From Pseudomonas sp. HN11 (GTDB taxonomy: Bacteria; Pseudomonadota; Gammaproteobacteria; Pseudomonadales; Pseudomonadaceae), in NCBI RefSeq assembly GCF_021390155.1, contig NZ_CP089985.1:124001-188000 (forward strand): 64,000 nucleotides of DNA, in the 5' to 3' direction. Position 1 is the stretch's first letter. Every line of letters begins with the position of its first letter. Below, piece by piece: positions 18,285-27,412 of the stretch. The position numbers and the translations under genes are program-made. The notes under the pieces are model-generated. The model was not told the DNA's origin. It saw nothing but the letters and a program-made list of their open reading frames with translations, and searched no databases.

Positions 18285-19343
18285 ATGAAACGCAAAGACA
18301 AAATAGCCGTCTCCGTCATCGCCGTATTTGCCGTCGGCGTGCTGGTGTACCTGATCGCGCCGGGTGTGCTGGGCAGCAAGCGCCAGACCACCAACGACGC
18401 CTTCGTCGCCGCTGACTTTACCTTGGTGGCGCCGCGGGTCGCCGGCTTTATCAAAGAAGTGCTGGTGGAAGACAACCAGCGCGTCAAGGCAGGGCAACTG
18501 CTGGCGCTGATCGACGACCGCGATTTGCGTGCCGCCGCGCAGGCGGCCGACGCTGATACCTTGGTCGCCCAGGCCCAGCTGAAAAACGCCACGGCGACCC
18601 TGGAACGCCAAAGCTCGGTGATCGCCCAGGCTCAGGCCACCGTCGCGGCGGATCGCGCCGAAATGGCCTTTGCCGAACACGAACTCAATCGCTACAACCA
18701 CCTCGCCGGTGTCGGCGCTGGCACCGTGCAGAACGCCCAGCAAGCCAAGACCCGTATCGACCAGGCCACCGCACGCCTGGCCAATGCCACAGCAGTGTTG
18801 GCGGCGGAGCGCAAGCAAGTGGAAATTCTCACCGCCCAACGCGACGCCGCCGAAGGGGGACTCAAGCGTGCTCAGGCGGCGCTGGAGTTGGCCAGTTATC
18901 AACTGTCGTACACGCGCATCGTCGCGCCGGTGGATGGCATGGTCGGCGAGCGTGCGGTGCGGGTCGGCGCCTATGTGACGCCAGGTAGCAAGATCCTTGC
19001 GGTAGTGCCGCTGGAGCAGGCTTACGTGGTGGCCAATTTCCAGGAAACCCAGCTTTCCCATATGCGCGCCGGCCAAGCCGTGCAGGTGCGTGTCGACAGC
19101 CTAGACGGCGAGTTGCTCAACGGTCATCTGGAGAGCCTCGCGCCTGCGACGGGCGTGACGTTTGCCTCGGTCAAACCGGACAACGCCACGGGCAATTTCA
19201 CCAAGGTGGTGCAGCGCATTCCGGTGAAAATTGTCCTCGAACCCAACCAGGCGCACACCGAGCGGCTGCGGGTTGGCATGTCGGTGGAAGCCAGCGTCGA
19301 CACCCAGCCGGTCGCACAGGCCCGTGAGGTAGCCCAGCAATGA
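18285..19343 (+). CDS. HlyD/EmrA-family membrane fusion protein
   Basis: A 352-residue periplasmic adaptor. One N-terminal membrane anchor (KIAVSVIAVFAVGVLVYLIAPG) is followed by a split lipoyl/barrel domain (VAPRVAGFIKEVLVEDNQRVKAGQLLALID), a long Ala/Gln-rich coiled-coil hairpin (about 85-205) and the second barrel half (YTRIVAPVDGMVGERAVRVGAYV). It connects the DHA2 pump to the NodT factor encoded next; its stop overlaps that start (ATGA at 19340-19343). Confidence 0.93.
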   Translation: MKRKDKIAVSVIAVFAVGVLVYLIAPGVLGSKRQTTNDAFVAADFTLVAPRVAGFIKEVLVEDNQRVKAGQLLALIDDRDLRAAAQAADADTLVAQAQLKNATATLERQSSVIAQAQATVAADRAEMAFAEHELNRYNHLAGVGAGTVQNAQQAKTRIDQATARLANATAVLAAERKQVEILTAQRDAAEGGLKRAQAALELASYQLSYTRIVAPVDGMVGERAVRVGAYVTPGSKILAVVPLEQAYVVANFQETQLSHMRAGQAVQVRVDSLDGELLNGHLESLAPATGVTFASVKPDNATGNFTKVVQRIPVKIVLEPNQAHTERLRVGMSVEASVDTQPVAQAREVAQQ

Positions 19344-20890
19344 AGCGCATTGCCTGGCTCACATTGAGCCTCATCAGCCTGAGCGCCTGCACGGTCGGTC
19401 CCGACTTCCACAAGCCCCAGAGCCCGCAAGTGACGCAATGGAGCGAACCGCATGGCCGTCAAGCGGCCAGCCGTGCCGTCAGCGATCCGCTGCAGGAGCA
19501 CTGGTGGGATGTGTTCCACGACGCGCAACTCTCGGCGCTTACACGCCGTGCGCTCACTGATAACCTCGATTTGAAACTGGCCAGCAGCCGCCTGCAACAA
19601 AGCCGCGCCGTACGCCAGGTGACCACCGCCGAGCGTTATCCGAACGTCAACGCCAACGGTGATTACCTGCGCCAACGCAACAGCGGCAAAGGCTTGAGCG
19701 ACCCGTCCGGCAACAATGGTCGTTCGGCTTTCAACCAGTGGGACACGGGCTTCTCCGCTTCCTGGGAGTTGGACTTCTGGGGCCGCGTCAAACGCGAAAC
19801 CGAAGCTGCCGACGCCACCCTGCAAGTCGCCGAAAACGATCGCCGTGCCGTGCTGCTGTCAGTGTTGGCCGAGACCGCCCAGGACTACATCCAACTGCGC
19901 GGCGTGCAGAACACCCGTGCCGTGACCGAGCAGAACCTTGACGTTGCCCGTCACAGCCTCAAGCTGTCGCAGTTGCGCTTGGCGGACGGCGTGGCGACGG
20001 ACTTGGACGTAGCGGAAGCTGCTGCCCAGGTTGCGGCCATCGAGGCTCGCCTGCCGGATCTGCAGCAGCGCCAGGACCAACTGATCAACGCCCTCAGCCT
20101 GTTGATGGGCGAACCGCCGCAGGCCTTGCACACGCAACTGTCCAAGGATGCCGCCGTGCCGCAAACCCTGCGTCAAATCGCGATTGGCCTGCCGTCCGAG
20201 CTGGCTGAGCGCCGCCCGGATATCCGCCAGGCCGAGGCGCGTTTGCATGCCGCCACCGCGAGCATCGGTGTGGCCAAGGGCGACTTCTACCCACGCATCA
20301 CCTTGTCCGGCAGCCTCGGCTCCCAGGCCATGCAACTCTCGGATTTCGGTTCCTGGGGTTCCCGCGCGCTTGCCTTCGGCCCGCAGTTCAGCTTGCCGCT
20401 GTTCAACGGTGGGCGGTTGCAGGGCATGTTGAATCTGCGCGAAGCCCAGCAACAGGAAGCGGCGCTCGCGTATCAGCAAACCGTGCTGCGGGCCTGGCAT
20501 GAAATCGACGACCAACTGACCCGCTATAACGCCAGCCAACTGCGCCGCGACAGCCTTGCCGAAGCCGTGCGCCAGAACCAGATTGCCCTGCGCACCGCGC
20601 AGCAGCAGTACGTCGAAGGCGTGGTGGACTTCGTCAACGTGCTCACCGTGCAAAGCGCGTTGCTGGCCACGCAGGAGCAGTGGGTGGAAAGCTCGACCGG
20701 CGTGTCATTGGCGATGGTTGGGTTGTACAAAGCGTTGGGCGGAGGTTGGGAATCGGTTTACCCCTTGCAAACGGCGCGTGCGGGTGTGGTTACGGATTCT
20801 GTAAAAACACCACATACCCTCGAAACCACTCACTCCCCTGCAAATACCCCGGTTCCTCCCACATCCCACCCTGAATCAAGCCAATCTTGA
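19340..20890 (+). CDS. RND/MFS-type outer-membrane efflux lipoprotein (NodT family)
   Basis: A 516-residue TolC-like outer-membrane factor with a lipoprotein signal (LTLSLISLSAC) and the duplicated OEP repeats (e.g. LKLSQLRLADGVATDLDVAEA, then QNQIALRTAQQQYVEGVVDFVNVLTVQ). The family normally ends near YKALGGGWE. Here about 40 further residues, rich in Thr/Pro/Ser, follow; they are read antisense to the end of the convergent DUF3142 gene. The tail is probably a by-product of that overlap. Confidence 0.92.
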   Translation: MKRIAWLTLSLISLSACTVGPDFHKPQSPQVTQWSEPHGRQAASRAVSDPLQEHWWDVFHDAQLSALTRRALTDNLDLKLASSRLQQSRAVRQVTTAERYPNVNANGDYLRQRNSGKGLSDPSGNNGRSAFNQWDTGFSASWELDFWGRVKRETEAADATLQVAENDRRAVLLSVLAETAQDYIQLRGVQNTRAVTEQNLDVARHSLKLSQLRLADGVATDLDVAEAAAQVAAIEARLPDLQQRQDQLINALSLLMGEPPQALHTQLSKDAAVPQTLRQIAIGLPSELAERRPDIRQAEARLHAATASIGVAKGDFYPRITLSGSLGSQAMQLSDFGSWGSRALAFGPQFSLPLFNGGRLQGMLNLREAQQQEAALAYQQTVLRAWHEIDDQLTRYNASQLRRDSLAEAVRQNQIALRTAQQQYVEGVVDFVNVLTVQSALLATQEQWVESSTGVSLAMVGLYKALGGGWESVYPLQTARAGVVTDSVKTPHTLETTHSPANTPVPPTSHPESSQS

Positions 20891-21494
20891 ACGGCAGCCC
20901 CAACCGGTTCATGCGCGGCAAGTACGCCGCATAATCCGCAATGCTGTGCCGACCCTGATACGTCTGCACTACCACTTCATCCACTACGCCCTTGAGTTGG
21001 GCGATGGCGGTGGGGTCGGCGTTGCTGCTCCAGTCCATCAGGCCGGTGATGCTCAGGCGCAGGTCGGCGGGCAGACGCTGGCGCAGGTCGCGCAGGAAGT
21101 CGGCGTATTCGTGCAGGTACTGAGTGCGGGCGTCGAAGTCAATCTGAATGCCCACCACCGGATTGCCCGCATCGCGCCAGCGTTGCACCTGGCCGAACAG
21201 TTGGCGGTAGATCTGTTCGGGCCAGTGCAGGGTGTGAGCGCGGTAGACGATCCAGATGTCGCCTTGGCTCAGGCGCGGCACGCTGATGCCTTGGGCGATC
21301 ATCTGCACGCCACGGCCTGGCGCTCGTCGGGTGGAGTTGATCTGGCCCTGGAGGATGTACAGAGTTTTGGCCTGTTTGAGCACAGGCTGTGGTGTGACGC
21401 CGCTCCACAGCCAGAAGGCGTCATAGTCGCGTGCGTCGACGGCGCCGAAAGCCGGGCTTGCCAGCAGCAGCAAGCCCAGCCACAGGTGTTTCAC
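20790..21494 (-). CDS. DUF3142-like exported protein
   Basis: A 234-residue protein. I start it at GTG 21494, whose GTGA overlaps the stop of the upstream gene and which gives a signal peptide (hydrophobic HLWLGLLLLASPAFG). Motifs such as YDAFWLWSGV, VGIQIDFDARTQYLHEYADFLRDLR and LSITGLMDW suggest a TIM-barrel glycosidase-like fold of the DUF3142 type; a catalytic role is not shown. The last 101 bp overlap the end of the convergent NodT gene. Confidence 0.75.
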   Translation of the reverse strand: MKHLWLGLLLLASPAFGAVDARDYDAFWLWSGVTPQPVLKQAKTLYILQGQINSTRRAPGRGVQMIAQGISVPRLSQGDIWIVYRAHTLHWPEQIYRQLFGQVQRWRDAGNPVVGIQIDFDARTQYLHEYADFLRDLRQRLPADLRLSITGLMDWSSNADPTAIAQLKGVVDEVVVQTYQGRHSIADYAAYLPRMNRLGLPFKIGLIQGGMWEEPGYLQGSEWFRGYVVFLQNP

Positions 21495-23659
21495 CAGTAG
21501 TACTGCAGCGACTTGCCCCACTGGGTGTCGGCGTAGCTGGTTTTCAGCTGGCGGAACCAGGCCTTGCGCATGGCTGGCTCCACATCGACGCCGCCGCAAC
21601 TGTTGTAGCCCGACGGCCCGTAGCAGTTGATGGCGCGAAACAGTGCGTAGGCTTTGTCGTTCTTCGGCGCCTTGGCGTTGCCGATCACCTGTTTGTAGCC
21701 GTCCAGGCGCGAGAAGGTTTCACCCTTGAAATCCGATGCGCTGCTGCCCAGGCTGCCGGCGGCACGTGCCTGTTCCAGCGGCATGCCATCCAGGCCGTTA
21801 CGCAGGATGAACTCACCCAGGCAGTTCAGGCCCTGTGGGTTTTTGGCATCGCCCTGCAAAGTCGCGGCGGTTTGCGCGATGCTCGGGCAGGCGTAGCCGG
21901 ACTCGGCTTTGTCGCCGTTCCACTGGAACAGCTTCAAGGTCTGACTGGCGCTGTAGACATAGCCCAGGCTGGTGCCCAGTTTGTCTTCCGGGGCGGCGGC
22001 TGGCAGTTGCTTGAGGTCGTCGGCGAAAGTCGCGAACTGGCTGCGCAGCAGGTCTTTATAGAGCAACACGAATTGCGCGGTCTGGCGCTCCAGTGGGTCG
22101 CTGGCCTGAGCGATCTGCTGGCGCAGCAATTCGGGACCGGCGACATTGCGCAGCAGGATGTAGCGCACCTGCTTGGCGCTGATCGGTGAATCGGCGGCAA
22201 ACACCTTGGCCAACTGGCCGCTGCGCTCGTAGTTCATGGCCAGGGCCAATTCCAACTGATCGCGTTGCAGAGGTAGCTTCGCCAGCGGCAGCAATTGCAG
22301 CCAGAGCGCCTCGGCGCCTTTCCAGTCTTGCTTGGCTTCCAGAGCCAGGGCGCGCAGGGTCTGCTGGCTGAAGGCAAAGTAATTCAGACTCGACGGTACG
22401 CTCTGGGGCAATTGTTTCAGCGCGGCGTCCGGCTGATGATCGGTGTACAGCGCATTTACCGCCAGCAGGTAGTCGTACAGCTCCGGCGCGCCGGCAAACG
22501 CCGCTTTTTGCTTCTCCAGGTCGGCGCGGGAGAGGGCGGGCTGGTTGCCGCCGCGCATCACCATCAGGTCACTGACAAACTGGATCATTGGTGTGGTGAC
22601 GGTTTCGCTATTGACCATCAGCAGCTTGAGGTCGGCTTCCTCCACCAGTTCATCCACCGACACATTGCGCTGCGCGTCAGTCGCTTCGGTCATCGCCCAG
22701 CCGTAGGCCTCGGCGAGTTTGCTGTTGTCACCGGCCAACCAATAAACACGGCGCAACAGGCCACGGGCAGAGGCCAGGTAATCGCCCTGTGGATAAGTTT
22801 TCAGGTAGCCGAGAAAGCCTTCTTCGGCATCACTCAGGGCGGACTTATCCACATGCTCGAGCTGCGGCATGCCGTATTCGTCAAAGGCTTCGGCCTGAGC
22901 CTGGTTCAATGAGGTGCGCGCGGTCATGTACAGCGCGGTTTCCTTCAACCACGGCACGTTGCTGGTGGCGGCCGCTGCAAAACCACGCTCAGCGTAACCG
23001 AAGCGACCGCTGTAGAAGTCGGCGGCGGCTTGCAGGTAGGTACGGAACAGTTGGCCGTCGGCGGATTGGATCTGCTGAGTGTCCACCACCTGGCCTTCCC
23101 ACGAACAGGCCGTGAGCATTTGCAGGCGCGCCTTAATCAGCAGCTCACGCTCGGCCGCTGGCATATCGGCCTTGACCACCTGGCTGATGAACGCCGTGGC
23201 GCTGTCATCATCGTTGCTGCGGCAACGGCTGCCCTCGCCATTGAGGAACGCTTCGCCTGCGCTTTTGTACTCGTCGCGCTGGATGCCCAGGGGCTTGAGC
23301 AGGGTGTCGAGTTCGGCGGTGCGCGAGTCGTCCGGTTTGTTGTCGGGCTCATCGTTTGTCACGGGGACAGGTGCCAAGCGATAGACCGGGAAGGGCACCG
23401 GGCCGAAGCCCTGGGACAGATCGTCATCGTTCAAGGCATTGGGCGCAAGCGGTACAGCCTTTTTGTCCGCCAGCAGCAGGCGCAGGTTGACGCGGCTGTC
23501 GTTGCCGGGGTTCAGGAAGGGCAGGTTGCTGCATGAATCGAGGTTGTCACGTGAGACGCGCCAATCGGGATAACACGAGTCGTCAGAGCTTGCCTGAGCT
23601 GGCTGGGTAATACCTGCCAGCAGTGCCAGAGCGAGGGGTGACAGAAAACCGATGCGCAT
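21491..23659 (-). CDS. Large exported alpha-helical (TPR-like) protein of unknown function
   Basis: A 722-residue protein with a signal peptide (MRIGFLSPLALALLAGITQPAQA), an N-terminal Cys-containing, Pro/Asp-rich segment and a long region of paired helices resembling TPR/Sel1 repeats (AAADFYSGRFGYAERGFAAAA, ALEAKQDWKGAEALWLQLLPL). Start ATG at 23659 has AAGGACA upstream. It is coupled to the DUF3142 gene, so the two proteins probably act together in the periplasm or outer membrane. I cannot assign a function. Confidence 0.7.
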   Translation of the reverse strand: MRIGFLSPLALALLAGITQPAQASSDDSCYPDWRVSRDNLDSCSNLPFLNPGNDSRVNLRLLLADKKAVPLAPNALNDDDLSQGFGPVPFPVYRLAPVPVTNDEPDNKPDDSRTAELDTLLKPLGIQRDEYKSAGEAFLNGEGSRCRSNDDDSATAFISQVVKADMPAAERELLIKARLQMLTACSWEGQVVDTQQIQSADGQLFRTYLQAAADFYSGRFGYAERGFAAAATSNVPWLKETALYMTARTSLNQAQAEAFDEYGMPQLEHVDKSALSDAEEGFLGYLKTYPQGDYLASARGLLRRVYWLAGDNSKLAEAYGWAMTEATDAQRNVSVDELVEEADLKLLMVNSETVTTPMIQFVSDLMVMRGGNQPALSRADLEKQKAAFAGAPELYDYLLAVNALYTDHQPDAALKQLPQSVPSSLNYFAFSQQTLRALALEAKQDWKGAEALWLQLLPLAKLPLQRDQLELALAMNYERSGQLAKVFAADSPISAKQVRYILLRNVAGPELLRQQIAQASDPLERQTAQFVLLYKDLLRSQFATFADDLKQLPAAAPEDKLGTSLGYVYSASQTLKLFQWNGDKAESGYACPSIAQTAATLQGDAKNPQGLNCLGEFILRNGLDGMPLEQARAAGSLGSSASDFKGETFSRLDGYKQVIGNAKAPKNDKAYALFRAINCYGPSGYNSCGGVDVEPAMRKAWFRQLKTSYADTQWGKSLQYYW

Positions 23660-23827
23660 GACGTGTCCTTGATCCTGAGTCCTTGGAGGGGGGCAATAAT
23701 AGCCTGTTCCTGCATTGACTTCGGAGAGGTCCTGCACAAATTGATGATTTGTCCGATTCCAGCAGCCAGCCTGGATCTTTTGTCCTAGAGTGGCGGTGTT
23801 TGCGCTTGGGCAATCAGGGGAATCGAG

Positions 23828-25432
23828 GTGCGTCGGTCTGTGGTAGAGCAAAACGAAAAGGTCGGAACGTTACCTGCACTCAACCGCCTCAGTTGGGAAG
23901 GTGCCGGCTGGATCAGTCGTCTCTGGTGGGTGCCGATCCTTGCGCTGGCCATGGCCCTGCGTTTTTACAACCTGACGTCGGCGGCGATTTGGGGCGACGA
24001 GGGCTCAAGCCTGTTGCTCAGCGAATACGCCTTCTCCGACCTGTGGTTCCACGCGGCGCACGATGTGCACCCGCCGTTGTATTTTTTCCTGCTACGCGGC
24101 TGGATAGAGCTGTTTGGCGACAGCATCTGGTCGATTCGCGGCATGAGCGCTATTCCCGGCGTAGTCGCCGTGGGCTTGGGCATCTGGCTGACGCGGCAAT
24201 TGTCCACTCGTCGTGCCGCATTACTGGCGGGGATCCTGCTGGCATTGTTTCCGACGGCGGTGCGCTACAGCCAGGAAGTACGCATGTATTCGCTGCTGGG
24301 CGTGTGGTTGCTGGGCGCCACGGTGGCGCTGGTGTACTGGATGCGCCAACCCGAGCGCACGCGGTATCTGGCGGCGTACGTGGTGTTGATGAGTGCCGGG
24401 TTCTACACCCATTACTTCACCGCGCTGTGCGTGTTGGTGCATTGGGCTTACCTGGGCGTGCTGAGTGGCACGGTGCCGCGCGACCAACGCCTGATCACGC
24501 GCCCGGTCTGGTGGGTGGCCAACGCCACGATCGTGCTGCTTTACCTGCCGTGGCTGCCGAACCTGCTGGACCTGGTGCAGCATGTCGAACAGCTCAAGGT
24601 GGGGGGCGATATTGGCTGGGAAGAGCCGGTCAGTCTGTTCTCCTTGCCGTCGATGATCTGGCAGTTCGTTCTGCAGGATGAAGGTGTCGGTTTCTGGTCG
24701 CCGCTGTTCTGGCTGTTCCCGTTGCTGCTGGTGGTTATCGTGGTTGCCACCGCTTGGCGTGACCGTGAGCGCTATCGACCGGCCAGCCTGCTGGCGCTGT
24801 TTTTCTTGCTGCCGCTGCTGCTGGTCTACAGCGTTTCGTTTATTTCCCCGGTGTTTATCGAACGTTACCTGACGGTGTACGCCTTGGGCTTGCCGATCCT
24901 GCTGGCGATGGCTATCGATCGCCTTCCGTCGCGGTTTTCACTGTTGGGGGCGGCGCTGTTCGTGCTGTTTGTCGGCGTGGAACTGGTGGGCTTGAAGAAC
25001 AACTTCACCGTAGATGAACACGACCAATTCAACGTGCCGGTGGAATTCGTCAACCGCAATTACCAGGAAGACGACCGTATCGTCCTCAGCGACATGATGT
25101 GGTACCTCAGCTACGTGTATTACGACCAGACCGACGCCCAGTTGCAGCTCTACACCCCTCCAAAACCCGACGGCACGCCCACCCGTCCGAATGCCTACGG
25201 CTTCGGCACCTTGGTGGACCAGGACGGCGGGCGTATCTACCTCGACCACCTGTCGGCACTGCCCGCCGAGACCCGCCGCGTGTGGCTGATCAGCAGCAAC
25301 GAAGCACCCGACGATTTCGCCCCGCTCCCCGAAGGCTGGCGCGAACTCAGTCGCCAGGATGGCGGCGGCGCGAGGGCGCGGTTGTTCGTGCTGTGCAACG
25401 TACCGTCGGCGCAACCCGAGGGCTGCCGCTAG
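23828..25432 (+). CDS. Glycosyltransferase family 39-like (GT-C, ArnT/PMT-type) membrane protein
   Basis: A 534-residue multi-span enzyme. After TM1 comes the GT-C acidic motif WGDEGSS (D and E in the first periplasmic loop) followed by HPPLYFFLLRGW, as in ArnT- and PMT-type glycosyltransferases that use polyprenyl-linked sugars. About ten further hydrophobic helices precede a soluble periplasmic C-terminal part (about 395-534). Start is GTG at 23828 with GGGGAA upstream; no in-frame ATG precedes TM1. The acceptor is unknown and no polyprenyl-sugar pathway lies beside it. Divergent from the TPR-like gene. Confidence 0.85.
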   Translation: MRRSVVEQNEKVGTLPALNRLSWEGAGWISRLWWVPILALAMALRFYNLTSAAIWGDEGSSLLLSEYAFSDLWFHAAHDVHPPLYFFLLRGWIELFGDSIWSIRGMSAIPGVVAVGLGIWLTRQLSTRRAALLAGILLALFPTAVRYSQEVRMYSLLGVWLLGATVALVYWMRQPERTRYLAAYVVLMSAGFYTHYFTALCVLVHWAYLGVLSGTVPRDQRLITRPVWWVANATIVLLYLPWLPNLLDLVQHVEQLKVGGDIGWEEPVSLFSLPSMIWQFVLQDEGVGFWSPLFWLFPLLLVVIVVATAWRDRERYRPASLLALFFLLPLLLVYSVSFISPVFIERYLTVYALGLPILLAMAIDRLPSRFSLLGAALFVLFVGVELVGLKNNFTVDEHDQFNVPVEFVNRNYQEDDRIVLSDMMWYLSYVYYDQTDAQLQLYTPPKPDGTPTRPNAYGFGTLVDQDGGRIYLDHLSALPAETRRVWLISSNEAPDDFAPLPEGWRELSRQDGGGARARLFVLCNVPSAQPEGCR

Positions 25433-25465
25433 ACTGGGTTGACACCTTTCTATCAGGAGCCCGCC

Positions 25466-25711
25466 ATGGAATCGCCCGTGCATAGCTTGCCGTCACTGTT
25501 CAAACAGCTGGGTCTGCCGGATGACCCGGTGAGTATCGAGAAGTTTGTGGCGGTTCACTCGCCGCTCAAGCCGGAGTTGAAACTGGCGGATGCTTTTTTC
25601 TGGACGGACAGCCAGAAGGCGTTTCTGCGCGAGGAAATTCTGGAGGATGCGGATTGGGCTGAGGTGGTGGATGAGTTGAATTTGATGTTGCGGAGTGGGC
25701 GAGGGGTGTAA
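25466..25711 (+). CDS. DUF2789 family protein
   Basis: An 81-residue acidic cytoplasmic protein matching the DUF2789 pattern (HSLPSLFKQLGLPDDP ... FIxxH-like SIEKFVAVHSPL, LADAFFWTDSQKAFLREEI, DADWAEVVDELNLMLR). Start ATG at 25466 follows CAGGAGC. No function is known. Its stop codon TAA runs directly into the first of three phased A-tracts. Confidence 0.85.
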   Translation: MESPVHSLPSLFKQLGLPDDPVSIEKFVAVHSPLKPELKLADAFFWTDSQKAFLREEILEDADWAEVVDELNLMLRSGRGV

Positions 25712-25769
25712 AAAAAACTTTGCTGAAACACGGTAATGTAAAAAAAAATGGTGAGAGGTAAAAAAAACT
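25708..25769. promoter_or_regulatory. Three phased A-tracts upstream of the Fic gene
   Basis: Runs of 8, 9 and 8 adenines begin at 25710, 25740 and 25760, i.e. 30 and 20 bp apart, close to whole helical turns. Each is preceded by GT. Such phasing predicts intrinsic curvature and possibly H-NS-family (MvaT) or promoter-upstream effects. It lies between DUF2789 and the TTG start of the Fic gene. Confidence 0.6.
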
Positions 25770-25812
25770 GGGCTTTAATCGCTCAAGTGAATTTTTTCTG
25801 GGGAAGCTCACC

Positions 25813-27285
25813 TTGGCGACAGTCGGATATGCCCATCTCTGCGAATCGCTGGATTTAAAAGTCATCCCGCCTCACCGCGTCGCGATGATTAAACCCGTGA
25901 CCAGAATTACCTTGATCGGCAACTGCCTGGCGGTTCCGCATGCCGTCGCACCTGCGCAACATGCCCTGTTTGAGCACGTGCTGTTCGCACTCAAGCATGA
26001 GGGTGTGAATCTCGCCATACTTGCCCAGGTTTTTGAACGTCTTGGCCCGGAGCCATTTTTGGCCGGTTTGGCGGAATCCCCCAATGGCGCCTTTATCCGT
26101 AAAGCCTGTTACTTGTGGGAAGGATTTACCGGGCGAGCGCTTGATTACGCACTACCTGTTCGGGGGCGTGTTGTCGCCTTGTTTGATCCCGAGCGCTATG
26201 TGACTGGCCCAAGCATCCGCAACAGTCGTTGGCGAATTGATTTTAATGGCCTGGGCTCTCTGCATTACTGCGCGACGGTGGAGAGAACGCCTGAGTTGGA
26301 GACGCTGTTGGCGCTTGATGTGTTGGGTCGCGCCAGGTCTTTCATGGCGACCCTGCCTCCAGAAATGATGGACCGCGCGATCCAGTGGGCCTATCTCCAC
26401 GAAACCCGCGATTCATTTGCTATCGAAAAAGAGCAGCCCAGTGAAGAAAAATCCCGACGCTTTGTCCAGCTTTTACGCCAGGCCCACGAAGGGCGGCTGC
26501 TGACAGAGAACTACTTGGTCGAGCTGCAAAACAGCACCGTCTCCAACCCGTTCGACAAAGCCGTTGCATTCCGCCATGAACAAAACCACCTGCACAACGG
26601 CCTGCGTGGTGCAGCGGGTGTCAGCTACGTGCCGCCGGCTCCTGACCTGTGCCAGGAGCTGATGGAGGAGTTGATGGCTTTTGCCAATCAGCCCGTACGT
26701 GCGGTCGACCCTCTGGTCGCGGCTGCGGTGACTGCTTTCGGTTTCGTATTCCTGCATCCGTTTATGGACGGTAATGGCCGCCTGTCCCGCTTCTTGATCC
26801 ACCAGACTTTATGCCATTACGGTGCACTCGAAAATGGTCTGTTGTTGCCAGTGTCCGTTGCCATGAAGCATGAAGAACAAGCCTACTTGGAGGCACTAAA
26901 AGCGTTTTCCCAACCGATTCGCGAATTCTGGAATGTCACTTGGCTGGATGGTGAGCACATGGCCTTCGACTTCATCGGCCACCCCTCGATCTACCGTTAT
27001 TGGGACGCCACCCGCTGTGTTGAATTCACCCTGCAAATGGCCCGTCGCGCACTGGAAGTGGAACTGCGCGAGGAAACCGAATTCCTCGATCGCTACGACC
27101 GGGTAATCAAGGCTGTGAACCAACGCTATGACGTGCGCGGCAGTGATCTGTCGAGGCTGGTGATGATGTGCCTGGATAACGAGGGCAAGGTTTCGAAGCA
27201 TCGGCGCAAGCAGTTTCAGTACAGCGTGGCGGAGGAGGTGTTTGAGTTTATCGAGGAGGAGACCTTGAGGTTAATAGGGGAGTAA
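25813..27285 (+). CDS. Fic-domain protein (probable AMP-transferase)
   Basis: A 490-residue protein with the complete Fic core H315-P-F-M-D-G-N-G-R-L-S-R326, the signature of AMP-transferring Fic enzymes. A candidate class II inhibitory helix lies upstream, S201-x-x-x-E205, but followed by Lys where Gly/Asn is usual. The C-terminal ~150 residues are helical and of unclear role. Start is TTG at 25813 after GGGGAAG; it keeps the N-terminal ATVGYAHL segment, whereas the first ATG (25885) would remove it. No separate antitoxin-like small gene precedes it. Target protein unknown. Confidence 0.85.
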   Translation: MATVGYAHLCESLDLKVIPPHRVAMIKPVTRITLIGNCLAVPHAVAPAQHALFEHVLFALKHEGVNLAILAQVFERLGPEPFLAGLAESPNGAFIRKACYLWEGFTGRALDYALPVRGRVVALFDPERYVTGPSIRNSRWRIDFNGLGSLHYCATVERTPELETLLALDVLGRARSFMATLPPEMMDRAIQWAYLHETRDSFAIEKEQPSEEKSRRFVQLLRQAHEGRLLTENYLVELQNSTVSNPFDKAVAFRHEQNHLHNGLRGAAGVSYVPPAPDLCQELMEELMAFANQPVRAVDPLVAAAVTAFGFVFLHPFMDGNGRLSRFLIHQTLCHYGALENGLLLPVSVAMKHEEQAYLEALKAFSQPIREFWNVTWLDGEHMAFDFIGHPSIYRYWDATRCVEFTLQMARRALEVELREETEFLDRYDRVIKAVNQRYDVRGSDLSRLVMMCLDNEGKVSKHRRKQFQYSVAEEVFEFIEEETLRLIGE

Positions 27286-27412
27286 TAGGGCGATTCTGAA
27301 ATCTTGTGGAAAATATGGGAAATGTCCTATTTCTTTAAAGGAAACGGACGATGGTCGCAGCAGACGGTTTTTCTTATCAAAGGGAGGACCTCCTATTGAC
27401 AAGAGATGCGAC

